64,000 nucleotides of DNA. Source: Asanoa ferruginea. Lineage in GTDB: Bacteria; Actinomycetota; Actinomycetes; Mycobacteriales; Micromonosporaceae. The translations under genes and the position numbers were made by a program. This document shows positions 17,183 through 25,325 of this stretch, one piece after another; positions within the stretch are counted from its first letter, which is position 1; the number at the start of each line of letters is the position of its first letter. The DNA is taken from contig NZ_QUMQ01000001.1 in assembly GCF_003387075.1 (NCBI RefSeq), forward strand, positions 1,550,001-1,614,000. Direction: 5' to 3'. The notes below the pieces were generated by a model. That model was given only the letters and a program-made list of their open reading frames with translations. It ran no database searches and had not been told where the DNA came from.

Positions 17183-17216
17183 GTAGAAGCTAATCTCAAG
17201 TGAGAGTAGCTCCTAC
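17183..17216. promoter_or_regulatory. 34-bp dyad operator upstream of the MFS-tetR operon
   Basis: Symmetry runs from GTAG at 17183-17186 to CTAC at 17213-17216 with the core GCTAATCTCAAGTGAGAGTA and TCTCA-AG-TGAGA at its centre; only three pairs break the symmetry. It ends 17 bases before the chosen MFS start, so a bound TetR dimer pair would block transcription. Confidence 0.75.
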
Positions 17217-17257
17217 TTTCCAGAGACTGTCAAGTTGTGGTGTCTCTCAGTTTCCTC

Positions 17258-17680
17258 TCAGGCTGCCGACACCCGCGGGGTCCGCCACGCGGCAGCGGGG
17301 TCGTCGATCTCGACGATCTCGCGGCCGAGCGGCCAGAACGCGGCCGGAACCAGCTTGAAGTTGGCGATCCCGAAGGGGATGCCGATGATCGTCAGACACT
17401 GCGCGATGCCCTGGACGATGTGCGTCAGCGCGAGCCACCAGCCGGCGACGACGGCCCAGATCACGTTGCCAACGTCGGACGCGACGCCCGATGTCGGCTT
17501 CGTGACCAGAGTGCGGCCGAAGGGCCAGAGTGAATAGTTGGCCAGCCGCAGCGCGGCGACGCCGAACGGAATCGTGATGATGAGGGCGAAACAGATCAAC
17601 GCCGCCAGCCCGTAGACCAGGGCCAGCACGATTCCGCTACCGAAGATCAGCCAGAGGACGTTCAGAATAAAGCGGATCAT
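17258..17680 (-). CDS. YccF-domain inner-membrane protein
   Basis: 140 residues from the ATG at 17680. Two YccF repeats are visible: IRFILNVLWLIFGSGI then IITIPFGVAALRLANYSLWPFGRT, and VIWAVVAGWWLALTHIVQGI then IIGIPFGIANFKLVPAAFWPLGRE. The repeated IPFG...N...WPFGR/WPLGR signature is diagnostic. Four hydrophobic stretches suggest a small membrane protein of unknown function. It diverges from the TRAP transporter gene. Confidence 0.9.
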   Translation of the reverse strand: MIRFILNVLWLIFGSGIVLALVYGLAALICFALIITIPFGVAALRLANYSLWPFGRTLVTKPTSGVASDVGNVIWAVVAGWWLALTHIVQGIAQCLTIIGIPFGIANFKLVPAAFWPLGREIVEIDDPAAAWRTPRVSAA

Positions 17681-17763
17681 CCTCTCATCATGAACCCTGT
17701 ACGCCACCCTCCGGACGGGCATAGATACCTGCGCATTGCTCGATGCGGTAGTAAGGTCCGGAC

Positions 17764-20265
17764 ATGTCGGATGCACCGCCGCCGATCAAGCGCACGTCCA
17801 CTGTGGATGATGCTGCCCTGCCGGCCTTCGATGACGAGGAGCGGCCCGCGCGGGTGCTCACCGGGCGCGTCGGCTGGGGCGTTGCGGTCGTCGCGTGCGC
17901 GGTCGCCGTGTTCGTGCTGGTGCAGGTCTTCCGGCCGTTGCCGCAGGGCAGCCAGTACTACCTGATCATTTTCCTGGCCGGCACGCTGCCGCTGATATTC
18001 CTGGCCTACCGCAGCGGCATCCCGATGCCGGCCCGCTGGCGGCCCGCGACCGACCGGCCGACGGTCGTCGACTGGGTGCTCGCGGTGGTCACCGTCGGGG
18101 TCTGCCTCTACCCCGTGCTCTTCGGCTACAACGCCTTCCTCGACCGGCAGGGCCTGCTCGAGCCCACCGACATCGCGATGGGCGCCGTGTTGCTGGTGCT
18201 GGTGGTCGAGGCCTGCCGGCGTACCACCGGCTGGGTCCTCCCCGTTGTCTGCCTGCTGTTCCTGGCCTACGGCTACTACGGTGGCCTGCTGCCACAGACC
18301 TGGTCGATCGCCCACGCGGGGCTCGACTTCGACCAGATCGTCGACGCGCTATACAACTCCGGCAGCGGCTTCTACGGCACCCCACTAGACGTCGCCGCGT
18401 CCTACGTCGTGCTGTTCACCATCTACGGCGCCGTGCTCGACCTCTCCGGCGCCGGGCGGTTCTTCGTCGACCTGTCGGTCGCCGCGTTCCGCCGCTCCCG
18501 CAGCGCCGCCGGCCGCACGGCGGTGGCCTCCGGCTTCCTGCTCGGCACAGTCTCCGGCTCGGGCACGGCGACGGCCGTCAGCGTCGGCGCGGTGACCTGG
18601 CCGATCCTGCGGCGGGCCGGCTACCCACCGGAACAGGCCGGCGGGATGCTGGCGGCGGCCGGCGTCGGCGCGATCCTGTCACCGCCCACCCTGGGCGCCG
18701 CCGCGTTCATCGTCGCCGAATACCTCGACGTCTCCTACCTGGTGGTCCTCGGCTGGGCGATGATCCCCACCGTCCTCTACTACCTGGGCATCCTGCTCGC
18801 GGTCGAGATCGACGCCCGCCGGTTCCGGGTCCGCGCGGTCGACCTCGACGTCCCCTCGGTGTGGCGGCTGCTGGCCCGGTTCGGCTACCACTTCTCCTCG
18901 CTGGTCGCGATCGTCGTCCTGCTCGCGGTCGGGGTCACCGCGACCAGAGCGGTGGTCTACGCGACCGGCCTCGCCTTCCTGCTGTCTTTCCTGGACCGCC
19001 AGGCGTGGCTGACACCGCGCCGGCTGTTCGAGGCACTCGCGGCCGGCGTACGCGGCGTGCTGCCGGTGGCGGCGGTCTGCGCGGCCGCCGGCATCATCAC
19101 GGCGACCACCACGAAGACCGGTCTGGGCGCCCAACTCGCGTCGCTGCTGGTCCGCACGGCCGACGCACTGGCCGACAACCGCACGGCGGTGCTGGCTCTG
19201 ACCGTGGTCTTCGCCGCGCTGGCGCTCTCGTTGCTCGGCCTGGCGGTGCCGGTCACCGCCTCGTTCATCATCGGCTGGGTGATCATCGGGCCGGCCCTGC
19301 TGGCCCTCGACGTCTCGGCGCCGGCGGCGGCCATGTTCGTCTTCTACTACTCGGTGCTCTCCGAGGTCACCCCACCCACCGCACTGGCCGCCGTGGGCGC
19401 GGCCGCGATCACCGGCGGGCGCACGGTGGCCACGATGTGGCAGGCACTGAAATACGCCCTACCGGCGTTCCTGGTGCCGGTCGCCTTCGTACTCACCGAC
19501 CCGGGCGAATACCTGCTGGCCCGCGGCCCGTGGCTAGGCATCGTCTGGACCACCATCGCCGCCTGCGCCGCGGTCGCCGCGCTGGCGGTGGCGACGGGCG
19601 GCTGGCTGCTCGGCGTGGGCCGGGCCACCGCGGTCCCACGGGTCCTGGCCGCGCTGGCCGGCCTACTCCTGCTCTACCTGCACCCAGCGACCATCTCAAT
19701 CGCGGCGGTCCTGCTGCTGATCACCGCAGCCCTGGTCTGGTCGCACCGCCGCGCGTCAGCCGGGGCGGCAACCGCCGACCCGGCAGCAGCCGACCCCGCA
19801 CGGCGCCACCCGCCAGCGACCAACCCCGCACCAGACGACACGCCACCGACCAACCCGGCACCCGCCGACCCGGCAGCAGCCGACCCCGCACGGCGCCACC
19901 CGCCAGCGACCAACCCCGCACGAGACGACACGCCACCGACCAACCCGGCACCCGCCGACCCGGCAGCGGCCGACCCCACACGAGACGACACGCCAGCGAC
20001 CGACCCGGCAGCCGCCGACCCAATGGCAGCCGACGCGTCGGCCGCCGACCACGCTGCTGCCGACGCGGCAGCGGCTGGTCCGCGACCCGTGGGGCGCCAA
20101 TGGCAGCAGAGCAAGGCGGCGCCGGCCGAGACGTCCGCGCCCACCGACGCCGCGCCGGCCGGCACCGCAGCCGCCCGGCCCCGGGTGGGGCGTGGACGGC
20201 AGCAGAGCAAGGCATCGGAGACCGAGACGTCCGTACCGCCAGCCACGGAAGAGGAGTCCACATGA
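17764..20265 (+). CDS. TRAP transporter fused permease (4TM + 12TM) with long repetitive tail
   Basis: 833 residues, ATG start. Residues 1-660 carry the fused small and large TRAP permease domains, with segments such as GTVSGSGTATAVSVGAVTW and AAGVGAILSPPTLGAAAFIV typical of the TAXI-type DctM component. It takes up an organic acid using an ion gradient together with the binding protein encoded next. The last 170 residues are a hydrophilic Ala/Pro/Asp/Thr tail built from a 30-residue repeat, not part of known TRAP permeases. Stop and next start overlap as ATGA. Confidence 0.9.
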   Translation: MSDAPPPIKRTSTVDDAALPAFDDEERPARVLTGRVGWGVAVVACAVAVFVLVQVFRPLPQGSQYYLIIFLAGTLPLIFLAYRSGIPMPARWRPATDRPTVVDWVLAVVTVGVCLYPVLFGYNAFLDRQGLLEPTDIAMGAVLLVLVVEACRRTTGWVLPVVCLLFLAYGYYGGLLPQTWSIAHAGLDFDQIVDALYNSGSGFYGTPLDVAASYVVLFTIYGAVLDLSGAGRFFVDLSVAAFRRSRSAAGRTAVASGFLLGTVSGSGTATAVSVGAVTWPILRRAGYPPEQAGGMLAAAGVGAILSPPTLGAAAFIVAEYLDVSYLVVLGWAMIPTVLYYLGILLAVEIDARRFRVRAVDLDVPSVWRLLARFGYHFSSLVAIVVLLAVGVTATRAVVYATGLAFLLSFLDRQAWLTPRRLFEALAAGVRGVLPVAAVCAAAGIITATTTKTGLGAQLASLLVRTADALADNRTAVLALTVVFAALALSLLGLAVPVTASFIIGWVIIGPALLALDVSAPAAAMFVFYYSVLSEVTPPTALAAVGAAAITGGRTVATMWQALKYALPAFLVPVAFVLTDPGEYLLARGPWLGIVWTTIAACAAVAALAVATGGWLLGVGRATAVPRVLAALAGLLLLYLHPATISIAAVLLLITAALVWSHRRASAGAATADPAAADPARRHPPATNPAPDDTPPTNPAPADPAAADPARRHPPATNPARDDTPPTNPAPADPAAADPTRDDTPATDPAAADPMAADASAADHAAADAAAAGPRPVGRQWQQSKAAPAETSAPTDAAPAGTAAARPRVGRGRQQSKASETETSVPPATEEEST
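19771..20040 (+). repeat. 90-bp in-frame tandem repeat inside the TRAP permease tail
   Basis: A 90-bp unit beginning CCGCCGACCCGGCAGCAGCC at 19772 recurs at 19862, and a degenerate, shorter copy follows from 19952. Because 90 is a multiple of three, each unit adds 30 residues (ADPAAADPARRHPPATNPA...). Copies 1 and 2 differ at very few bases, so the duplication is recent. Confidence 0.9.
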
Positions 20266-21272
20266 GACGATCGGCCAGGATCTGCGCCGCCGCCCTTGTC
20301 GTCGGCCTTGGTGTCGCGCTTGCCGGCTGCGGCGGGCGGCAGGATGTCGCCGGCACTGACACCGGCGGCGATGTGAGTTGCGAGGTCGCCAACGAGACCC
20401 GGATCGGCATCGCGACCGGTAACTCCACCGGGGTCTACTTCGCGCTCGGCAACGCCTACGCCGCGCAGCTCTCCGATGCCACCAACGGGAAGATCAAGGG
20501 GACCGCGGCGGAGACCGGCGCGTCCGTGCAGAACATCCAGCAACTGGTGGGCGGCACCTACCAGCTCGCCTTCTCGCTGGCCGACACCGCTGCCGATGCG
20601 GTGCAGGGCAAGGGGAGCTTCACCGGGCCGCAGCCGGTGCGGGCGCTGGCGCGGATCTACACCAACTACACCCAGGTGATCGCCCGCAAGGACGCCGGCA
20701 TCACGTCCGTCGCCGACATGCGCGGCAAGGCCGTCTCGACCGGGTCGCCGCGGTCCGGCACCGAGGTGATCGCCAACCGGCTGCTCCAGTCGGCCGGCCT
20801 CGACCCCGCCAAAGACGTCAAGGCGCAGCGGCTCGACCTCCAGAAGACCGTCGACGGCATGAAGGACGGCTCGATCGACGCGCTCTTCTGGTCGGGCGGC
20901 CTGCCCACGCCCGGCATCACCGACCTGTTCACCACCGCCAAGGACCAGGTGGCCTTCGTCGACATCAGCCCGCTGCTGCCGGAGATGAACAAGATCAGTC
21001 CGGCGTACGAAGAAGGCGCGATCCCGGCCGCCACCTACGCCCTGCCGGCCGACGCCAAGACCATCGTGGTGCCGAACCTGCTGCTGGTGAAGGAAGACCT
21101 GGATGCCAACGTGGCGTGCGCGCTGATCAAGGCGCTCTTCGACCGCAAGCCGCAACTGGAGCAGGCCAACGCGGCCGCCAAGGAGATCAGCCTCGACAAG
21201 GCCCGCCAGACCGACCCGGTCGAGTTGCACCGGGGCGCCGACAAGGCGTTAACCGACCTCGGCGCCAAATAG
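20262..21272 (+). CDS. TAXI-family TRAP transporter solute-binding lipoprotein
   Basis: 336 residues from the ATG at 20262. A lipoprotein signal peptide ends in LAGC with the lipidated Cys at 23. The mature part has the TAXI pattern: RIGIATGNSTGVYFALGNAYAAQL, SVQNIQQLVGGTYQLAF, VRALARIYTNYTQVIARKD. It captures the substrate outside and delivers it to the permease. The substrate is not readable; characterised TAXI systems often handle dicarboxylates or amino acids. An in-frame TTA codon lies at 21249 near the 3' end. It overlaps the convergent FAD-oxidase gene by 24 nt. Confidence 0.93.
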   Translation: MRRSARICAAALVVGLGVALAGCGGRQDVAGTDTGGDVSCEVANETRIGIATGNSTGVYFALGNAYAAQLSDATNGKIKGTAAETGASVQNIQQLVGGTYQLAFSLADTAADAVQGKGSFTGPQPVRALARIYTNYTQVIARKDAGITSVADMRGKAVSTGSPRSGTEVIANRLLQSAGLDPAKDVKAQRLDLQKTVDGMKDGSIDALFWSGGLPTPGITDLFTTAKDQVAFVDISPLLPEMNKISPAYEEGAIPAATYALPADAKTIVVPNLLLVKEDLDANVACALIKALFDRKPQLEQANAAAKEISLDKARQTDPVELHRGADKALTDLGAK

Positions 21273-22688
21273 CCCAGACGCGAAGACGCCGTCCGGGTCG
21301 TAGGCCCGGACGGCCGCGCGCAGCCGGTCGGCGTTGGTGCCGTAGTAGGCCCGGGTCGGGTTGTCGAGCGACGGGTCCGGGAAGTTGGGGTAGACGCCGC
21401 CGGTGCCGAACGGGTGGGTCAGCTGCCACGAGCGGTCGAGCCAGTCGCGCGCCGCGATCCGCTCGTCGGCACCCGCGTCGGCGTCGACGGCCACCGCCTG
21501 CTTGAGCAGGAAGCGTTCGTGGCGATGTGGGAACGCGGTCGCGCCCGGCGCGACCCGGTCGTAGGCACCGGCCCACGGGGTGAAGTCGAGCTCGCGCTCT
21601 TCGCCCGCCCGCCGGTCGGTGGTCAGCAACGCGATCAGCGCCGCCTGGGTGTCGCCGTCGAGCGGCTGGGCGAAGAACTCCGACCGGCTGTGCGCGTGCG
21701 CGTCGGGCCGGGGCGGCACGCCGTGCACGTCGAGTTCGGCCAGCAGGCGCTTGGTGTCGCGGTGTGGTGCCCGCTGGTGGGTCTGCGTCGCCGCCGGCTC
21801 GCCGACCCGGTCGACGAACTCTTCGAGCAGCGCGACGTCGGCCGCCTCGGTGCCGTGGGCCGCGCCGAAGAAGCTGGTCACCGGCATCAGCGCCGGGTCG
21901 GCGGCGGTCGACACGACCAGGCTGGCGGCCATCGTCTCGGGTGCCGCGGGCGCCCAGGTCTGCCAGGCCGCGAGCACGGCCGGGAGGTGCTCGGGCTCCC
22001 AGGTGAAGTGGAACGAGGTCATCGCCGGCGCCGGCACCGACGCGAAGAGCAGCGAGGTGACCACGCCGATCGTGCCGTTGCCGCCGCCGCGCAGCGCCCA
22101 GAAGAGCTCCGGCTCGAGCTCGTCGTCGCAGTCGACGATCCGGCCGTCGGCGAGCACCACCCTGGCCGCCCGCAGCGCGTCGCTGGTCAGGCCGTGCGCC
22201 CGGCCCAGCACACCGAGGCCGCCGCCGAGGGTGAGCCCGGCGACGCCGACCGCCGGGCCGCAACCGGCCGGGATCGTCACGCCGGCCGGGGCGAGCGCGT
22301 CGTAGATCTCGCCCAGCCGCGCGCCGGCGCCGACCCGCACCAGCGGGCCACCGGAGCCGTTGGCATTGACGTCCAACAAGGACACTCCGTTGATCCGGCT
22401 CAGGTCGAGCACCATGCCCTCGGTCGACGAGGTGCCCTCGAAGGAGTGGCCACCGCCGCGGATCGCGATCGGCACGCCGGCCGACCGGGCGAAGGCGAGC
22501 GCGACCACCACGTCGGCGTCGGCCGCGCACTGCACGACCGCCTGCGGGCGCACGTGGTGGAAGCGGGCGATGGCGGGCCGGCGGGCTGTCTCATATCCGG
22601 CATCAGCGGGCAGCACCACCTCACCCCTGATGTGGTTGCGCAACGCCGACCAGTCGGGCTCCACGGTCACCTCCGGATGCGGCGGCAC
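21249..22688 (-). CDS. FAD-linked oxidase (PCMH/berberine-bridge-like)
   Basis: 479 residues, GTG start. The FAD-binding PCMH domain covers about 40-220: IRGGGHSFEG with H81 as the usual 8-alpha-histidyl FAD anchor, and GVAGLTLGGGLGVLGRAHGLTSD. A BBE-type C-terminal segment (PNFPDPSLDNPTRAYYGTNADRL) closes the protein. Such enzymes oxidise alcohols or sugars with O2. It begins one base after the end of the geranylgeranyl-reductase-like gene, so they share a transcript with the WYL regulator upstream. The substrate is unknown. Confidence 0.9.
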   Translation of the reverse strand: MPPHPEVTVEPDWSALRNHIRGEVVLPADAGYETARRPAIARFHHVRPQAVVQCAADADVVVALAFARSAGVPIAIRGGGHSFEGTSSTEGMVLDLSRINGVSLLDVNANGSGGPLVRVGAGARLGEIYDALAPAGVTIPAGCGPAVGVAGLTLGGGLGVLGRAHGLTSDALRAARVVLADGRIVDCDDELEPELFWALRGGGNGTIGVVTSLLFASVPAPAMTSFHFTWEPEHLPAVLAAWQTWAPAAPETMAASLVVSTAADPALMPVTSFFGAAHGTEAADVALLEEFVDRVGEPAATQTHQRAPHRDTKRLLAELDVHGVPPRPDAHAHSRSEFFAQPLDGDTQAALIALLTTDRRAGEERELDFTPWAGAYDRVAPGATAFPHRHERFLLKQAVAVDADAGADERIAARDWLDRSWQLTHPFGTGGVYPNFPDPSLDNPTRAYYGTNADRLRAAVRAYDPDGVFASGLFGAEVG

Positions 22689-22689
22689 A

Positions 22690-23805
22690 TCAACTGAGCA
22701 GGGCCAGCGCGACCTTCACCGGTAGCTTCTCGATGAGAGCATCGAAGGTGGTCTCGCCACGGCACCACCGCCGGAACATACGCCAACCGGGCGGGCTCGC
22801 CAAGACCGCATGGAACGCCCAGGGGCGCTTGGTAAAAGTCGCCATCAACCGCCGCCCGGCCCGCATTTCGGCACCAAGCGCCGCCTCGATCGCGGCCGGA
22901 TAGCCGTCGAGATCGCCGGTGCCGGCGTGCCGCCCGGCGATCGCGCCGGACCGGGTGGCGTAGCTGATCCCCTCGCGGGTCCACGGTTCGAGCAGTCCGG
23001 CAGCGTCGCCGGCGACGATCACCCGGCCGCGGCGCAGCGGCGATTCCGGCGCCCGCACCCGGGTCAGGTGGCCGGAGTCCTCAACCGGTTCGATGCCGTC
23101 GAGCCCGAGCCGGCTGACGAACGAGCGCAGATAGCCGCGGGTCTGGTCGCCGCTGCCGCGGGCCGCGATGACGCCGACGGTCAGCGTGTCGCCTTTCGGG
23201 AAGACCCAGCCGTAGGAGCCGGGGATCGGGCCCCAGTCGAGCAGCACCTTGCCCCGCCACTGTGGACGGAGCGCGGCGGAGGCCGGCAGCTCGACTTCGA
23301 GGCCGAGGTCGACCTGGCTGTATTCGACGCCGACGTGCCGCGCGGTGACGCCAGACGAGCCGTCGGCGCCGACCACGGTCGCCGCGCGCACCTCGGAGCC
23401 GTCGGCGAGGCGCAGGCGTACGCCGTCGGAATCCTGGTCGATGCCCCGCACCCCGACGCCTTGGCGCACCTCGGCGCCGGCGTCGGCCGCCGCGGCTCGC
23501 AGCCGGTCGTCGAACTCGCTGCGCCGCACCATCGCGAGCACCGGCCCGTCGTGCGTGGTGCGGACGAACTCGCGCCGCCCGTCGAGGGTGACCACCATCG
23601 TGGCGGTGTGGTCGGCGGCGGGGATGTCGATGCGGCTGTCGACCTGGCCGATGCTGGTGCCGATCAGGCCGCCGCCGCAGGTCTTGTAGCGCGGATGCAC
23701 CGCCTTCTCCACGACCAGCGTGCGCGCGCCCGCCCGGGCCGCCTCATAGGCGGCGGACAGCCCGGCCGGGCCCCCGCCCACGATCGCCACGTCCCACGCC
23801 GTCAT
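22690..23805 (-). CDS. Geranylgeranyl-reductase-family FAD-dependent oxidoreductase
   Basis: 371 residues from the ATG at 23805. It opens with the dinucleotide-binding fold DVAIVGGGPAGLSAAYEAARAGARTLVVEK, followed by RYKTCGGGLIG, the PxxKxCGGG-like motif of geranylgeranyl reductases, and VIVAGDAAGLLEPWTREGI, the second FAD motif. The family saturates isoprenoid chains of menaquinone, lipids or pigments. No isoprenoid pathway gene is nearby, so the substrate is open. It lies between the WYL regulator (12 nt upstream) and the FAD-linked oxidase. Confidence 0.88.
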   Translation of the reverse strand: MTAWDVAIVGGGPAGLSAAYEAARAGARTLVVEKAVHPRYKTCGGGLIGTSIGQVDSRIDIPAADHTATMVVTLDGRREFVRTTHDGPVLAMVRRSEFDDRLRAAAADAGAEVRQGVGVRGIDQDSDGVRLRLADGSEVRAATVVGADGSSGVTARHVGVEYSQVDLGLEVELPASAALRPQWRGKVLLDWGPIPGSYGWVFPKGDTLTVGVIAARGSGDQTRGYLRSFVSRLGLDGIEPVEDSGHLTRVRAPESPLRRGRVIVAGDAAGLLEPWTREGISYATRSGAIAGRHAGTGDLDGYPAAIEAALGAEMRAGRRLMATFTKRPWAFHAVLASPPGWRMFRRWCRGETTFDALIEKLPVKVALALLS

Positions 23806-23816
23806 GATCGAAAATT

Positions 23817-24767
23817 CTAGCCGGCCGTCGCGCGGGCGATCCGGGCACCGACCCGGCGCAGGTGGTCGACCAGTTCGGCCGGCTCGTGCACGGTGAAGTC
23901 GCAGCCCAGCCCGGTCAGCCGGAACGCCAGCCAGTCGACGGTGTCGGCCGGGCTGGTCCAGCGGCAGGCGCCGTCGGCGAGCGGCTCCAGGAGGCCGGCG
24001 TGGTCGCCGAGCCGGGTGGCCGCCGCGGCGGCCGGGAGCTGCAACGTCGCGATCGCGGCATACACCGGCGCCAGGTCGTGCAACTGGCTGGTGACGAACG
24101 CGGCGGCGTCGGCGCTGGGCAGGTCGCGCGCGGGCACGCGTACCCCTGTTGATTTGGTGTTGTCGATCCGGTCCGCGCGGAACGTGCGCCAGTCGTGCCG
24201 CTCGTTGTCGTAGGCGACCAGATACCACCGGCGGTTGGTGACCACCAGGCGATGCGGCTCGACCAGCCGCTGGGTGGCGATGCCGTCCTGGTCGCGGTAG
24301 TCGAAGTTGACCCGCTCGTTGCTCGCGGCCGCGGCGGCCAGCGCGGTGAGCTGCTCGGGGTCGACCAGCGCGGCCTCGGTCGGCGCGGTGGCGGTGGTCA
24401 GCACGCCGACCCGTTGCCGCAACCGGGTCGGCAACACCTGCTGGAGCTTGGCGAGCGCGCGCACCGAGGCGTCGGCGATGCCGGCGACCGGCTGGCGGGC
24501 GGTGGTGCGCAGCCCGACCGCGATCGCCACCGCCTCGTCGTCGTCGAGCAGCAGTGGCGGCATCGCCGCACCGGCGGAGAGCCGGTAGCCGCCGCCCGCG
24601 CCCATCGTCGCCTCGACGGGGTAGCCCAACTCGCGCAGCCGCTCGATGTCGCGCCGCACGGTGCGCTGGCTGACCCCGAGACGCTCGGCGAGCTCGCTGC
24701 CCGGCCACTCGCGTGGGGTCTGGAGCAGGGATAACAGCCGCAAAAGTCGACCTGGCGTGTCGGTCAC
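23817..24767 (-). CDS. YafY-type HTH/WYL-domain transcriptional regulator
   Basis: About 316 residues from GTG 24767 (ATG 24779 is possible). The DeoR-like helix-turn-helix at the start reads SELAERLGVSQRTVRRDIERLRELGYPVEATMGAGGGYRL. A WYL domain follows (RLVVTNRRWYLVAYDNERHDWRTFRADRID), which senses a small ligand. It heads the operon with the two flavoenzymes and diverges from the VOC gene; an interrupted dyad at 24786-24815 may be its operator. Confidence 0.88.
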   Translation of the reverse strand: MTDTPGRLLRLLSLLQTPREWPGSELAERLGVSQRTVRRDIERLRELGYPVEATMGAGGGYRLSAGAAMPPLLLDDDEAVAIAVGLRTTARQPVAGIADASVRALAKLQQVLPTRLRQRVGVLTTATAPTEAALVDPEQLTALAAAAASNERVNFDYRDQDGIATQRLVEPHRLVVTNRRWYLVAYDNERHDWRTFRADRIDNTKSTGVRVPARDLPSADAAAFVTSQLHDLAPVYAAIATLQLPAAAAATRLGDHAGLLEPLADGACRWTSPADTVDWLAFRLTGLGCDFTVHEPAELVDHLRRVGARIARATAG

Positions 24768-24785
24768 GGCACATATCATGCCCTA

Positions 24786-24815
24786 TCAAGTAGGACTGAT
24801 GCTGACCTACTTTGA
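24786..24815. promoter_or_regulatory. Inverted repeat in the WYL-regulator/VOC divergent promoter
   Basis: TCAAGTAGG at 24786-24794 faces CCTACTTTGA at 24806-24815 across 11 bases, with one extra base in the right arm. It sits between two divergent starts (24767 and 24831), the place expected for an operator of the linked regulator. Confidence 0.5.
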
Positions 24816-24830
24816 CCGTAGCGTGGAAGC

Positions 24831-25325
24831 ATGACCAACGTCGCACCAGAGGGTTATCACACAATCACCCCATGGCTCATCAACCGCGAGGCCGGAAAAC
24901 TCATCGATTTCCTCGTGACGGTCTTCGACGGCGTCGAACTCGGCCGGATGGAGGTCGACGGCGTCATCGGCCACGCCGAGGTGCGGATCGGCGACTCGGT
25001 GGTGATGCTCTTCGACAGCCGCCCGCACTGGCCGGCCACGCCGGGGTTCCTGCGGCTCTACGTCGCTGACGACGCCGAGGTGCTGCGCCGCGCGGTCGGG
25101 CAGGGGTCCACCGTGGTCACGGAGCCGACCGAACTGTTCTTCGGCGACCGGGTCAGCCGCTTCCGCGACCCGTTCGGCAACCTGTGGTGGATCCACCAGC
25201 GCCTCGTCGACGTGACTCCGGAACAGGCCGCGGAACGCTTGCAGGACCCGACATTCATCAAGGCGATGGCGTACGTCGCGGGCGCCGAACTGATCGCCAC
25301 AGGGCCGCCCACTGCTCCGCGGTGA
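24831..25325 (+). CDS. VOC-superfamily (glyoxalase/PhnB-like) protein
   Basis: 164 residues, ATG start. One glyoxalase-like fold with paired beta-alpha-beta-beta units: HTITPWLINREAGKLIDFLVTVFDG..., then GHAEVRIGDSVVMLFDS, and FGDRVSRFRDPFGNLWWIHQR, the usual C-terminal DPFGN/WWIHQR signature. Members bind divalent metal and act as lyases, dioxygenases or drug-binding proteins. Its 3' end overlaps the convergent erm gene by 68 nt, an unusually long overlap. A role in drug resistance is conceivable from position only. Confidence 0.85.
   Translation: MTNVAPEGYHTITPWLINREAGKLIDFLVTVFDGVELGRMEVDGVIGHAEVRIGDSVVMLFDSRPHWPATPGFLRLYVADDAEVLRRAVGQGSTVVTEPTELFFGDRVSRFRDPFGNLWWIHQRLVDVTPEQAAERLQDPTFIKAMAYVAGAELIATGPPTAPR

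Noticed and set aside
17895-20261. Long plus-strand frame upstream of the TAXI gene
   Set aside because: It is the +1 shadow of the TRAP permease, Arg-rich and without domains; the real gene starts at ATG 20262.
21249-22688. Bicovalent flavin attachment in the FAD-linked oxidase
   Set aside because: His81 is present, but the cysteine in PAGCGPAVGVAGL is one residue out of register with the Cys of bicovalent family members.
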